The notes under the pieces: model-generated
Databases searched by the model: none
Told to the model about the DNA's origin: nothing
The model's input: the letters and a program-made list of their open reading frames with translations, nothing else
Position numbers and translations under genes: made by a program
In this document: piece after piece, positions 7,790-15,752 of the stretch
Position numbering within the stretch: position 1 is the first letter of the stretch
Layout of the letters: every line of letters begins with the position of its first letter
DNA from: Synechococcus sp. GFB01
GTDB taxonomy: Bacteria > Cyanobacteriota > Cyanobacteriia > PCC-6307 > Cyanobiaceae
DNA length: 20,178 nt
Assembly (NCBI RefSeq): GCF_001039265.1
Contig: NZ_LFEK01000111.1
Location: 32,257-52,434 of the forward strand
Direction of reading: 5' to 3'

Positions 7790-7805
7790 GCCAACCCTGG
7801 TTGGC
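7790..7805 (+). terminator. Hairpin after CsgG-like gene
   Basis: GCCAACC-CT-GGTTGGC, a perfect 7-bp stem 24 bp past the stop of the CsgG-like gene. No T-run follows, so it is only a candidate terminator. Confidence 0.4.
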
Positions 7806-7882
7806 TTCCGCCTGATGGCCGTATGGCCTGATGCTCGTTGAGGCATCCGTGCCAGCGCCTGACAGCGACGTGAGCGTAAGCG

Positions 7883-7902
7883 CACCTACGGGCCTGTAGG
7901 TG
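7883..7902 (-). terminator. Hairpin after the leftward PPC operon
   Basis: CACCTAC-GGGCCT-GTAGGTG, a perfect 7-bp stem with a 6-base loop, about 70 bp beyond the stop of the small membrane protein. It sits between two convergent transcription units and could serve either; a T-run is lacking. Confidence 0.4.
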
Positions 7903-7969
7903 ACGCGCCCATCGAGCCCGCCGCCACACCTCGGTCAGTTGGCTTCACGAGGAGTTCGGCCCCTGCCGC

Positions 7970-8185
7970 TCAGGTGATCGGGCCATCACGCTGATCGTGC
8001 ATCGGCGGGGGTGGTGGCGGCTGGAGCAACAGCACGATGCTGCTGATGCCGATCATCAGGAACGACACAGCTCCCAGCAGGGCCAGCAGGCGCAACCCCA
8101 GGCCGCGGCCGGGATCCACCAACGGCTCGTCATCGTCCTTGCTGGTGGGGTGTCGGTGGTGGGGCGGCAGGCGAGGGTGTTGCAT
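7970..8185 (-). CDS. Small single-pass membrane protein
   Basis: 71 residues. A His/Pro/Asp-rich N-terminus is followed by one strong membrane segment (LRLLALLGAVSFLMIGISSI) and a poly-Pro tail (PPPPPP). Its ATG overlaps the stop codon of the PPC-domain gene (TGATG at 8187-8183), showing translational coupling and supporting it as real. No family recognised. Confidence 0.65.
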   Translation of the reverse strand: MQHPRLPPHHRHPTSKDDDEPLVDPGRGLGLRLLALLGAVSFLMIGISSIVLLLQPPPPPPMHDQRDGPIT

Positions 8186-8610
8186 CAGCTGGTCTCACCC
8201 ATCTCGCCGACATCCGTGAGCTGATCGATCAACAGCTCGGCAAAGCCGGTGGCTGGATCGGTCTTCCGAGCGAACCGCCACTCAGGCAGCATCGCCACCA
8301 CCAGCTCGGCCGTGGTGCGCACCATGGAGCCGCTGCAGAGATGTCCGCCGATCACCGCTCCTGTGCTGTCAGCCACGGCGCTGTGCAGGTGGCCTCCATC
8401 CGGTGTGAGGCTGCCAGCCAGGCTGATGATTTCGAGATCCCCTCGGAGCGTAGTGGGCTCCTCCAGGCCAGCCAGCCGCAGCCGAGCCACCGACAGGCTG
8501 CCGATGCCACTGATAACACAGCCGGCCTGCTCGCTCCGCTGAGCCATCCAGGTCTCCAGGGTTCGGCGTAAGTCCTCTCCAGGCATCAGCCGCAGTGGCA
8601 CCACCTTCAT
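8185..8610 (-). CDS. PPC (DUF296) domain protein
   Basis: 141 residues from ATG 8610. Recognisable PPC/DUF296 fold: MKVVPLRLMPGEDLRRTLE, then CVISGIGSLSVARLRLAG, LEIISLAGSLTPDGGHLHSA, AVIGGHLCSGSMVRTTAELV and a final strand. The HLH and GGH histidines are those that bind metal in stand-alone bacterial PPC proteins; the plant versions are AT-hook DNA-binding proteins, but the bacterial role is largely unknown. The frame is open upstream to 9012, but the ATG at 8610 overlaps the TGA of the preceding gene (ATGA) and begins exactly at the domain, so it is taken as the start. Middle gene of a three-gene coupled operon. Confidence 0.85.
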   Translation of the reverse strand: MKVVPLRLMPGEDLRRTLETWMAQRSEQAGCVISGIGSLSVARLRLAGLEEPTTLRGDLEIISLAGSLTPDGGHLHSAVADSTGAVIGGHLCSGSMVRTTAELVVAMLPEWRFARKTDPATGFAELLIDQLTDVGEMGETS

Positions 8611-9012
8611 CGGCCAGAGCCCTCCACCAGACTTTGAACCATCACCAAGGCGTCGCCGTAGGCCGGCTGCAAGGGGCGAACCGCCCCGGGCAGGGCTGAT
8701 GGGGACGACGTTGGCCTGCCAATCGCTGACTCCGGCATTGCTCGCCCGACCACCAGGCTGAACGGGATGGCTCGGTAGCCCTCGCCGGCGACATTCAGCC
8801 AACACGAAGTCAGCATGGGTGACGTGGGCTTCGAGGCACAGGTCGTTGGCCCTGAGGGAGAAGTTGCCTCCCACGACCTCGGTATGATCCAGAGTCACCA
8901 TCACGCCCTTGCTCTTCTCCAGCCACCACAACCAGGCCTCGGCTTTCGAGATCGCCGGGTCATCTTGGGAATCTGCAGCAGCAGTGCCGGTGGAACCAGG
9001 GAACGCGATCAA
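8607..9012 (-). CDS. Unknown protein upstream of PPC gene, frameshifted
   Basis: I do not recognise the family. The first part reads KAEAWLWWLEKSKGVMVTLD and EVVGGNFSLRANDLCLEAHV in the frame of 9012 (TTG start, uncertain). Near 8800 it shifts to NVAGEGYRAIPFSLVVGRAM, later LQPAYGDALVMVQSLVEGSGR, ending in the TGA at 8609-8607 that overlaps the PPC start. The ATGA junction with a well-supported gene is the main argument that the second frame is coding. The N-terminus is unclear and more shifts may exist near 8950-9050. Confidence 0.5.
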
Positions 9013-9062
9013 GGGGATGCTGATTCTCGTGCCCCATCTGTAGAGGCATCCCCGGTTCCGGC

Positions 9063-9454
9063 TCAGTGCATCAGCAGCCCGATCGGCCCCATGGCCGTCA
9101 CGCCACCGCCGATGGCCCCGGCCAGGGCCCAGAGCAGCAGCTGGGAGGAGATGCAGGAGGCAGCGGCCCCGACGCCGACTAACAACAGCAGGTGGTCGAC
9201 GCCGCTGATCGGATGCGGAAAGCCGGTGGCCACACCGCCCTGGGCGATGCCATGGGCCTGGGCTGCTTGATCGAGCAGAAGTGCCAGAACGGTTGCTGCG
9301 CCGAACAGAGTCAGACCCCCCCCAGCAACCAGGCCAGCGGCAGCAGCAGGCCGCTCACGAGTAGTAGATCCGTGGGCTCCAGGAACAGCCGGGCCCTCCC
9401 ATCTCCCCAGGGTCCCAGGCCAGTGGGCGCCAGATGGGCCAGCGGCAGTCTCAT
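9063..9454 (-). CDS. Short HupE/UreJ-type membrane protein (frameshifted)
   Basis: From ATG 9454, which overlaps the TGA of the gene before it (ATGA), it reads MRLPLAHLAPTGLGPWGD and a membrane helix (TDLLLVSGLLLPLAWLLGG). The frame then breaks in a run of eight C (9316-9323); one more base restores GLTLFGAATVLALLLDQAAQ, the HupE signature GVATGFPHPISGVDHLLLLV, and a last helix ending at LLMH. The HPISGxDHLL His/Asp motif is the presumed Ni/Co ligand of HupE/UreJ transporters. At about 130 residues it is shorter than the usual ~190, covering mainly the first half of the family. It may pair with the upstream HupE. Confidence 0.7.
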
Positions 9455-10053
9455 GCGAGTGCCCGCTCCAGAAACCACAGCCCCACCAGCGCCACGCAGC
9501 CACCGGCCCCTTGCACCAAGCTCCGCCCGCCGGGCCAGCGGCGCGTTTCGACCAGCAGGATCCCCACCAGGTGCAGCAGGCCTGTCGCGATCACAAAGGC
9601 CAGGCTGTAGAGGAGGGCGTGCTGCCGGCGGGCAGGTCAGCGCCGTGGGCGTGCCCGTGGAACACCGCAAAGGCGGTCACGATCAGCGGCGCCAACCAGT
9701 GGGGTGGCCTCAGCTCGAACAGCACCATCAGGCCCATCACCAGGCCCGAGACGGCGATGCCGATGTCCACCCCCGGGATCGGAACGCCGAGGAGGCCAAG
9801 CAGCCCCCTAAAGCCATCACCATCGGGAATGCCACCGGCAGCACCCACAGGGCCGGCGGGCCGAGTAGCGCACCCCAGAGGCCCACGGCCACCATCGCCA
9901 CCACGTGATCGAGGCCGCTGATCGGGTGCAGAACTCCCGCCACGAAGCCGCCGCCGCCGCCGGGATGGGCATCGTTATGGGCCCAGCCGGGGCAGGCGTC
10001 AGGGCCAGACCTGCAGCGGCCAGCAACGGCCAGCGGAGACGGCGCATCGGCAT
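9451..10053 (-). CDS. hupE: HupE/UreJ-family Ni/Co permease (three frameshifts)
   Basis: From ATG 10053: signal-like start MPMRRLRWPLLAAAGLALTP, then AHNDAHPGGGGGFVAGVLHP with ISGLDHVVAMVAVGLWGALL, LPVAFPMVMALGG, LLGLLGVPIPGVDIGIAVSG, ELRPPHWLAPLIVTAFAVFH with GHAHG, ALLYSLAFVIATGLLHLVGI, and a last helix ending FLERALA at 9451. These pieces are the full HupE order, with the HPISGLDH and FHGHAHG metal motifs intact. Single-base gaps near 9987, 9806 and 9618 separate the frames; the second is in a G run. HupE-type permeases import nickel or cobalt for hydrogenase, urease or B12. No cobalamin riboswitch is seen upstream. First gene of a two-gene unit. Confidence 0.85.
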
Positions 10054-10078
10054 CAGGCGGCTGAGGTGAAGCCTGATG
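10051..10078. promoter_or_regulatory. Hairpin covering the hupE start codon
   Basis: CATCAGGC (10051-10058) and GCCTGATG (10071-10078) form a perfect 8-bp stem with a 12-base loop. On the minus strand the ATG at 10053 lies in one arm, so the mRNA could hide the start codon. Regulation is inference; the second ATG (10047) lies just outside. Confidence 0.4.
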
Positions 10079-10221
10079 CCCTCCGCCCCGGCTTCTGCGT
10101 CTTTGCGTCTGCTCACAGCAGAACAGACACCAAAAGGTTGCTGTTGGTGAACACCACCACAACAGCGCGAGGGACGCAAGCGATCGCCCGGCTCCGTCGC
10201 GCTCTACCCAGGTCCAACAGG

Positions 10222-10246
10222 AAGGCGCCCCAGGTGTGGGCGCCTT
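10222..10246. terminator. Strong GC hairpin
   Basis: AAGGCGCCC-CAGGTGT-GGGCGCCTT, a perfect 9-bp stem with a 7-base loop. Its shape is that of cyanobacterial terminators, though no long T-run follows and no gene clearly ends just before it. Confidence 0.5.
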
Positions 10247-10950
10247 AGCACCGGTTGCGGATCATCGCCCTGGCATCTCGGTAGCGATCCGATCGGGTGT
10301 CTGTGGTTCACGCATCACCTGTCTTGGGCCTGGCAGGCAAGGGAGGGGATCACGTTCCCGGGAAGCGATGCTCAGGGCTTGACCTTCTCGGCTGTGATCC
10401 GGCCCGGGTTATGCAGCCCGGGATTGCAACACGCGGGAATCAGATCTGGCGTATGGCTTGCTGCGGCTACGGGATGGCGTTCGCGCCGCGCCATCGAGTT
10501 CACGGTTGGTTTGACGCATGTTGGGCGCACCTCCGCTGTGCGCACCGGCTCGGGTAATCCCTGGCCGGACTCTTTTGGAGGGTGAGGGTCGGGTTGGCTC
10601 CCGGGCCTCCCCTCAACTTCAAGGTAAACCAACCGGGAGGAGGCGGGGGCTGTGGGGCGTTCCTGTTCCCGTACCACCCTTGCGGCCTGCTCGGCACAGC
10701 GACGGCCGGGCCCGTGCAGGCAGCGGGTTTCGCTGCCGGGGGATGCCACGGAAGCCGGGGCTGTGGATGATCGAGGCCGTGATGGCCCCGCCCCCTGTCT
10801 CAAGCAGCTGCCGCAGGATCAGCAGCGTCCCAACGCCCCCGGATCAGCGGCAGTGCCAGCTCAGCCCCCTGCGCTGGGCTGATGGTGACCCTCAACTCTC
10901 CTGCGCTGTTCCCTGAGTGACATGCCGGTAACCATCCCACTTTGAAGTGC
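10247..10950. other. 700-bp stretch with no convincing gene
   Basis: Several reading frames are open on both strands, but none has a start region, domain, signal peptide or coherent composition I can support. CCCGGG occurs twice around 10403-10425 and short G-rich runs are frequent. I tested by eye for tRNA, tmRNA, RNase P RNA and SRP RNA signatures and saw none. A decayed gene or an unannotated RNA remains possible. Confidence 0.4.
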
Positions 10951-11017
10951 GTTCTTGCGCTGGCGGCGGCATTCAGCACACCATCAGCAGACCCCTCACC
11001 AGCCGATCGAGGCGACC

Positions 11018-11203
11018 ATGCCCAAGCACAAGCCCCCCAATCCCTCAGCCGTGGGTCTGCCCTCCGGCACCGGTTCCCGCTGCATCTGCGGTGCCACCGG
11101 TAACAGCCCCTGCCGCGATCGAGGCCAGTCCAAGCTCGGTGGCCTCCCCGCATCCGCTCCAGCCATCCAGGTCCAGCGTCCCTGTGCGCGGTTCGGCTCA
11201 TGA
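11018..11203 (+). CDS. Small Cys-containing protein
   Basis: 61 residues from ATG 11018. It has a compact Cys cluster (RCICGATGNSPCRDRG), reminiscent of a small metal site, and a basic N-terminus (MPKHKPPNPS). The TGA overlaps the ATG of the reductase gene (ATGA at 11200-11203), indicating translational coupling. Family not recognised. Confidence 0.55.
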   Translation: MPKHKPPNPSAVGLPSGTGSRCICGATGNSPCRDRGQSKLGGLPASAPAIQVQRPCARFGS

Positions 11204-11726
11204 GCACCAGTCCAGCCATCGATCTGCTGGTGATCGCCGCCAGCTCCAGTGAAAACCTCGCTCTCGCCAAGCGCTTTGCCGCCGCCGCTCAGCAGCAGGG
11301 CCAGGTGGCCGAGGTGCTCGACCTCACCACCGTTGACCTGCCTCTGTTCACCCCCCGGGCCCAGTCAGCCGGGACCCCGCCGGAGCTGGAGAAGCTCCGA
11401 GCCCGGCTGCTCGCGGCCCCCCGCTGGGTGATCTGCACGCCGGAATACAACGGCTCAATCCCGCCGGTGCTCACCAGTGCCATCGCCTGGCTTTCGGTGC
11501 AGGGCGACGACTTCCGTGCGTTGTTCAACGGCCGCCCCGTGGCGATCGCCACCCGTTCCGGTGGTGGCGGTCATGGTGTGCTCACGGCCCTGCGCCTGCA
11601 GCTGGCTCACCTCGGCGCCCATGTGGTGGGCCGTCAGCTGGTGAGCAACAGCAGCCATCCCGCCAAAGACGAATCGATCGCGACCTGATCACGCGCCTGC
11701 AGCACCTGCGCATGCCCCGGGCATGA
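11200..11726 (+). CDS. NAD(P)H-dependent FMN reductase family protein
   Basis: Flavodoxin-like fold: LLVIAASSSENLALAKRFAA, then LDLTTVDLPLFTP, LLAAPRWVICTPEYNGSIPP with VLTSAIAW, VAIATRSGGGGHG and LGAHVVG. The PEYNGSIPPVL motif is the FMN/NADPH-binding hallmark of the ChrR/SsuE-like reductases, which reduce flavin, quinones or metal ions in the cytosol. The frame ends early at 11688 after ESIAT; adding one base near 11682 continues DLITRLQHLRMPRA to a stop at 11726, the expected C-terminal helix. Length then is about 175 residues, normal for the family. Confidence 0.85.
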
Positions 11727-12020
11727 CCATCTCCGTGCCCGATGACCCCCAACGCAGCCGCGGTGTTGCCGAGCACGATGTTCCGCCAGGGGGACATGGC
11801 TCCAGGAGCCGATCAGAGCGAGAGCTCCGATGGCCAGCAGGCCGCCCGCCCAGGAGAGCAGAACGTCATGACGTCAGCGCTCCCACGACCACGAAATCGG
11901 GTTGGCGGGGAGGAAGAGGCCTCGGAGATCTGGTCCCGCAGGGCCTGGGCAACACCCCCAGATCCAGCACCAGATGGCCTCCTGCCCACACCGTGGCGGC
12001 CAGGGCAAGTGGCTCGCCCC
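11727..12020 (-). pseudogene. Membrane protein with multiple frameshifts
   Basis: Fragments in successive frames read LALAATVWAGGHLVLDLGVL, ALRDQISEAS, NPDFVVVGALTS, VLLSWAGGLLAIGALALIGS and WRNIVLGNTAAALGVIG. In order they form a plausible small protein of three or four membrane helices, resembling cyanobacterial DUF4149-like proteins, but at least three single-base shifts are needed. Start and end are approximate. It could be a true pseudogene or a casualty of sequence errors. Confidence 0.4.
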
Positions 12021-12048
12021 GATCGCACTGCCTGATCTGAGCGTTGTC

Positions 12049-12702
12049 CTACGCAGCTGGGCGTGTTGCGATCACCGCGAAGAACGGATCGCCTTTGGCA
12101 CCGATCCAGCCCAGAGGCCCCGGGGCGCGGGTGTCCTCAGCGATCAGCTCCGGCCTGGGCCAGCCCTGGGCCATCAGCACGCGCGCCACGGTGGTCAGGT
12201 GGTCGCGGTCGCTTCCGTCGGTCCAGACCTGCGGGGCCTTCACAAAGAACATGCGGTTGCTGAAGGCAACGATCACCTGCCCTCTTGGCCGCACAACCCG
12301 CAGCAGCTCTTCTGCCACCGCCTCGGGGTACTGCAGATACTGCCAGCCGGCCACCATCAACACCGCGTCGACGCTGGCGTCCTCCAGGGGCAGGCGCTGG
12401 TCGGTGTTGAGGTTCTGCAGCCAGTGGCGATCGAGGCGGGGATTGGCCTGCAGCTCCTGCTCGTTGAGGCCGTGGCCGATCACGTCCTGGTAGTGCACGT
12501 CCTCGGGCAGGTGGCTCACCCAGCTGCTCATCAGATCCAGCACCACCGCGCAGGGTGGGATGCGCTCGCGGTAGAGCGCCGTGAGCCTGGAGCGGAAGGC
12601 CGCATCGAGGTGCTGCACGAAGCGGGGCTCGGCGTAGAAGAGCGCGTCGTCACCGTCATCGAGCTTGCGGCGCTCGGCATCGCTGAGAACGGCTACCGCC
12701 AT
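12049..12702 (-). CDS. SAM-dependent class I methyltransferase
   Basis: Intact, 217 residues from ATG 12702. A Rossmann-type methyltransferase: motif I is the variant VVLDLMSSWVSHLP, followed by NEQELQANPRLD, motif IV-like ASVDAVLMVAGWQYLQYPEA, and LLRVVRPRGQVIVAFSNRMF, then a C-terminal strand (DPFFAVIATRPAA). Motif I lacks the usual GxGxG, but the Asp preceding it and the post-motif pattern match Methyltransf_11 members. The substrate cannot be read from the sequence. Neighbours give no clear pathway. Confidence 0.85.
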   Translation of the reverse strand: MAVAVLSDAERRKLDDGDDALFYAEPRFVQHLDAAFRSRLTALYRERIPPCAVVLDLMSSWVSHLPEDVHYQDVIGHGLNEQELQANPRLDRHWLQNLNTDQRLPLEDASVDAVLMVAGWQYLQYPEAVAEELLRVVRPRGQVIVAFSNRMFFVKAPQVWTDGSDRDHLTTVARVLMAQGWPRPELIAEDTRAPGPLGWIGAKGDPFFAVIATRPAA

Positions 12703-12998
12703 GAAGCACAGGAACTGGGCTCATCATGCTGGCGAGAGCTCGGGCAAGGCGGGCAGGCGAGGCGCGCCTCCCGGGCTTTGCTGCGGCGCACCGGCTGCCG
12801 AGAGGCACAGGAGGCGGCCAGGGTCAACCTGCGGCGGTTTCTGGATGGAACACAGCCGGGGATTCAGGCTGTCTGAGCACTGATCCCTCCTGGATTGGCA
12901 CCGCAACTCCGCGACGGACGCCCGCAGCCCTGGCTTGGGTCGTTGTTGTGTGTTCAAGCCGCCGCCGGTCGGCGCTGTTGAGCGTCGTGGAGCGCTGC
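12703..12998. other. Intergenic stretch without a supported gene
   Basis: About 300 bp between the methyltransferase start and a small broken membrane protein. Frames are open by virtue of high GC but none shows a motif or sensible start. Confidence 0.3.
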
Positions 12999-13172
12999 TC
13001 ACACGGCCAGCAGGCTGAGGCCGCCGCTCACGGAAATGAAGCGCAGCGTCTACAGCAGCAACAGGAAGAGGCCGAGCGCCGAGGAAGCTGATGCCGAACC
13101 CGGGGCCGTTCTCCCCGATCCGGAAAGTCTCGCTGCCGCTCACGCCCACACGCAGGGGGGGCAGGGGGGCAT
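12999..13172 (-). pseudogene. Small membrane protein, broken
   Basis: Starting near ATG 13172 the fragments [20 protein letters not shown] and [14 protein letters not shown], an in-frame TAG (13052-13050), then [16 protein letters not shown] to TGA 12999 form a consistent short protein with one or two membrane segments. It needs two small shifts and a tolerated stop, so it may be decayed or mis-sequenced. No family recognised. Confidence 0.3.
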
Positions 13173-13209
13173 GAGCAGATGTGAACCCGCGCCGATGCGC
13201 CTGAGCGGC

Positions 13210-13967
13210 ATGCCTACGATCCGAAAGGTTCTCAGTGGCCCCTGGATTCAGCCTTTGCGTCCCCCTCGCATCCATGTATCCAACAGTGCCCCCCGCGAAC
13301 AGGCTCGCCTGGAGGCACTGAATGGCTATCGCATCCTCGATACAGATGCGGAGCAGTCCTACGACGACATCACCTTGCTGGCCGCCCAGATCTGCGACGT
13401 GCCGATCGCACTGATCAGCCTCGTGGATGCGGATCGTCAGTGGTTCAAATCCAGGCTGGGCGTCGACGTGAGGGAGACGAGCCGCGATGTGTCGTTCTGC
13501 GCCCACGCGATTCTTGGCGAGGAGACCTTCGTGGTGCGGGATGCCCGCGACGACGAACGCTTCCGGGACAACCCGCTGGTCTGCCATTCGCCCCACATCG
13601 TGTTCTATGCGGGGGTTCCGCTGACCACACCGGAAGGGGCCCGGATCGGCACTCTCTGCGTGATCGATCACCAGCCCGTGAGCTCAGCGAGGTGCAGCTC
13701 CGCTCCCTCGAAGCGCTGGCCCGGCAGGTGGTGCTCCAACTCGAACTGAAACGGGTCTCCGATCAGCTCGCCGGAGCCCTCGAGCGCATTGATGTGATGG
13801 AGGAGTTGATTCCGATCTGCTCCTACTGCAAGGGCATCCGCAACGACGAGGGCTACTGGGGGACCGTGGAAGCATTCATCAAGAGCCACGACAACGTGGA
13901 GTTCTCCCACGGGGTTTGCGAGGCCTGCATGGCGAAGTACTTTCCGGAGGTGCCGCCACTGAGTTGA
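13210..13967 (+). CDS. GAF-domain protein with Cys-pair tail (frameshifted)
   Basis: A GAF domain spans roughly residues 20-165: [78 protein letters not shown]. The frame breaks at CCC 13675-13677; one added C gives [20 protein letters not shown], a helical linker, then [20 protein letters not shown] with [16 protein letters not shown]. The C-x2-C plus C-x2-C arrangement is the tail often found at the end of PAS/GAF/response-regulator proteins and probably binds a metal. No output domain (kinase, cyclase) is present, so it is a stand-alone sensor or adaptor. ATG 13210 is chosen as nearest the domain; 13195 is also possible. About 252 residues. Confidence 0.85.
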
Positions 13968-14110
13968 GCCTCGGCGCCACAAGCCTGGCTCTGCTGCTCC
14001 AGCCACCCCTCGCTCAGGGTTGTTGGCATGGGCAGGGTTGATTGCTCGACCGACGCTGAGAGAGCCGGCTGCCGAAATGGCAGGCTTGGAACATCTGAGG
14101 TGCAGAGCTC

Positions 14111-14383
14111 ATGAATCACCCTGTCGCGTTGGAAACCATGCGCCTTGGTCTGGCTGGGATATCGATTGAGGTGCCGAAGGAGCCCCCATCTCCGCAAGAT
14201 TGCCCTGTCCAGAGCCGGATCGAATGTGCCGACGCACTTTGGGCTATCGATGTCTGGAAAGATGGGAAGTGTGCGGCTAGCTATGGGCCTGAGACATTCA
14301 CATCTGCTCTTTATCGTGCTTTGATGAATGACCACCTCGGTGATGTGCAGCCCGATGAGATCGTGCTGCGCTGGATGATCTGA
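14111..14383 (+). CDS. Small hypothetical protein
   Basis: 90 residues: a start MNHPVALETMRLGL, a segment CADALWAIDVWKDGKCAASY, and an acidic helix end (LGDVQPDEIVLRWMI). Composition is less GC-rich than the neighbours. A GAGG about 12 bp before the ATG is a weak ribosome site. A longer open frame exists on the opposite strand (14473-13853), but it lacks recognisable content. Confidence 0.45.
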   Translation: MNHPVALETMRLGLAGISIEVPKEPPSPQDCPVQSRIECADALWAIDVWKDGKCAASYGPETFTSALYRALMNDHLGDVQPDEIVLRWMI

Positions 14384-14602
14384 ACGGCTCCCGCCGCAGG
14401 GCCTGCTCCGGTGTCCTGCCAGGGTCGAGGTGCTCACCGAAGAGTCCCCAACACACCTCCGCCACCTTGCCATGGCGATCGAGCAGACCCTGGCATCGCT
14501 TCTCTCCCCGGAATGCAGGGGACTTCGATACAGGTCAGGTCAGCATTGTCGCGACCAAGACATCAGCCCTGGCACGCCGATGCGCTGACACGCAGCCCCA
14601 GA
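14384..14602. other. Intergenic stretch, no gene seen
   Basis: Between convergent genes; no stable hairpin with T-run and no convincing coding frame. Confidence 0.3.
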
Positions 14603-15362
14603 TCACCAACCAAGCAGGGAACCAACAGCACGCACATCGGGCAGCAGAGGTGCCTGCTGCTGCAGCCGTGCTTCATCACCAGGCCGATACTTGCCCTTTT
14701 GCACCAGGGCCGCCTCCAGACCGGATTCGATGGCCCCTCTCACATCGGCTTCCACGTCATCCCCCACCATCAGGCATTGATCAGCTGGCAGATGCAGTGA
14801 CTGCACCACCTCCGCGAAGAACGCCGCTGAGGGTTTGCCCATCACGATCGCCTCGCAGTCGGCCCCATATTCGAGGGCCTTCAGAAAGGCACCGGCATCC
14901 AGCATCCAGTGCCCTCCTCCCGGAAACGGCGATTGCGGCCGATGCCGATCAGCGGGGCACCCTCCAGCAACAGCTCCAGGGCCTTGTTGAGGTTGGCGAA
15001 GTTGAGCTGCTCGCGGGCATCGCCCAGCAGCACACAGTCGGGGGGGCCGCTGCCCAGATCGTCAAACAGCGGCGCGATCGCTGGATGCACCAGTGGCATC
15101 GGCCGGCATTGATGGCGCTCCAACCAGTTCAGTGCCGCCAAGGGGGCAGTGAAGAGTTCCTCTGCATCCAGAGGAAGCCCAACTGGCGCAGATCCTCCAG
15201 CAGCTGCTCATGGTGGCGGGTGGCGGTGTTCGTCACCAGGCGAATCGCCACCCCGCGGCGCCGCAGCTCCTGCACGGTCTCCACTGCGCCGTCCAGGGCC
15301 GAGCCATCCTCCACCAGCACGCCCTGGATATCCAGCAGCAGGGCCTTTGGTCGGGCTTGCAT
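14603..15362 (-). CDS. HAD-IIA (LHPP/HDHD2-like) phosphatase, two frameshifts
   Basis: Start MQARPKALLLDIQGVLVEDG carries HAD motif I as DIQG, a DxQ variant like the DxS of LHPP/HDHD2 rather than the common DxD. Motif II is VTNTATR, followed by a cap domain (PLAALNWLERHQCRPMPLVH, NLNKALELLLEGAPLIGIGR), the HAD-IIA turn HWMLDAGAFLKALEY, motif III MGKPSAAFF and motif IV MVGDDVEADVRGAIESGL. Single-base gaps near 15180 (a missing G in CTGGG) and near 14918 split it into three frames; repaired length is about 254, normal for the TIGR01458-type family. Such enzymes hydrolyse phosphate from small molecules or phospho-His/Lys; the substrate is unknown. Confidence 0.85.
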
Positions 15363-15400
15363 CGATCAGATCTCTGCCGTCACCAACGCAACCCCGCTGC

Positions 15401-15612
15401 TCAGCTGATCGCCGCCGCCACGCGCCTCTGATCGGGCCGGCAGCTGTTGGTGGAGAGCATGGCCACAATCCGTTGGTCATCCGCAGAGACGATCCGATAG
15501 GTACGGCCATCAGAGCAGCAGCGCACCTGTGCTTCCTGATAGGCCCAGTATTCAAGCTGGGCTGTGCTTGATCGATCCAGCCCTCAGGATGGAGCGCTTG
15601 AATCACATACAT
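15401..15612 (-). CDS. Small cyanobacterial-type hypothetical protein (frameshifted)
   Basis: From ATG 15612: MYVIQALHPEGWIDQAQ; after a one-base gap near 15560 it continues QLEYWAYQEAQVRCCSDGRT, YRIVSADDQRIVAMLSTNSC and ends at 15401. About 70 residues, coherent across the shift, with a CC pair and a third Cys. No domain recognised. Confidence 0.55.
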
Positions 15613-15752
15613 GCTGACCCTCCGATTGGTGGACGTATTGCTTCACTAAGCAAGCCACCACGCACTCTGGCACGCAAAATCAACGCAGTGTCTTCGGGAT
15701 CAGTGCCGCATCGAGGCTGATTGTTCATTCTGAACAGGAATGACTGTCAGGA

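Noticed and set aside
10054..10250. Cobalamin or nickel riboswitch upstream of hupE
   Set aside because: No conserved B12-box or nickel riboswitch core seen on the minus strand; only the start-codon hairpin.
10372..10803. Possible minus-strand gene in the orphan region
   Set aside because: Low-complexity Arg/Pro-rich translation without start signal or motif.
12724..13671. 315-codon open frame on the minus strand
   Set aside because: It is antisense to the GAF domain for most of its length; only its 13050-13172 portion resembles a small protein and is listed separately.
13853..14473. Long open frame on the minus strand opposite the GAF end and the 90-residue gene
   Set aside because: It overlaps the well-supported GAF tail and has no motif; open only because of base composition.
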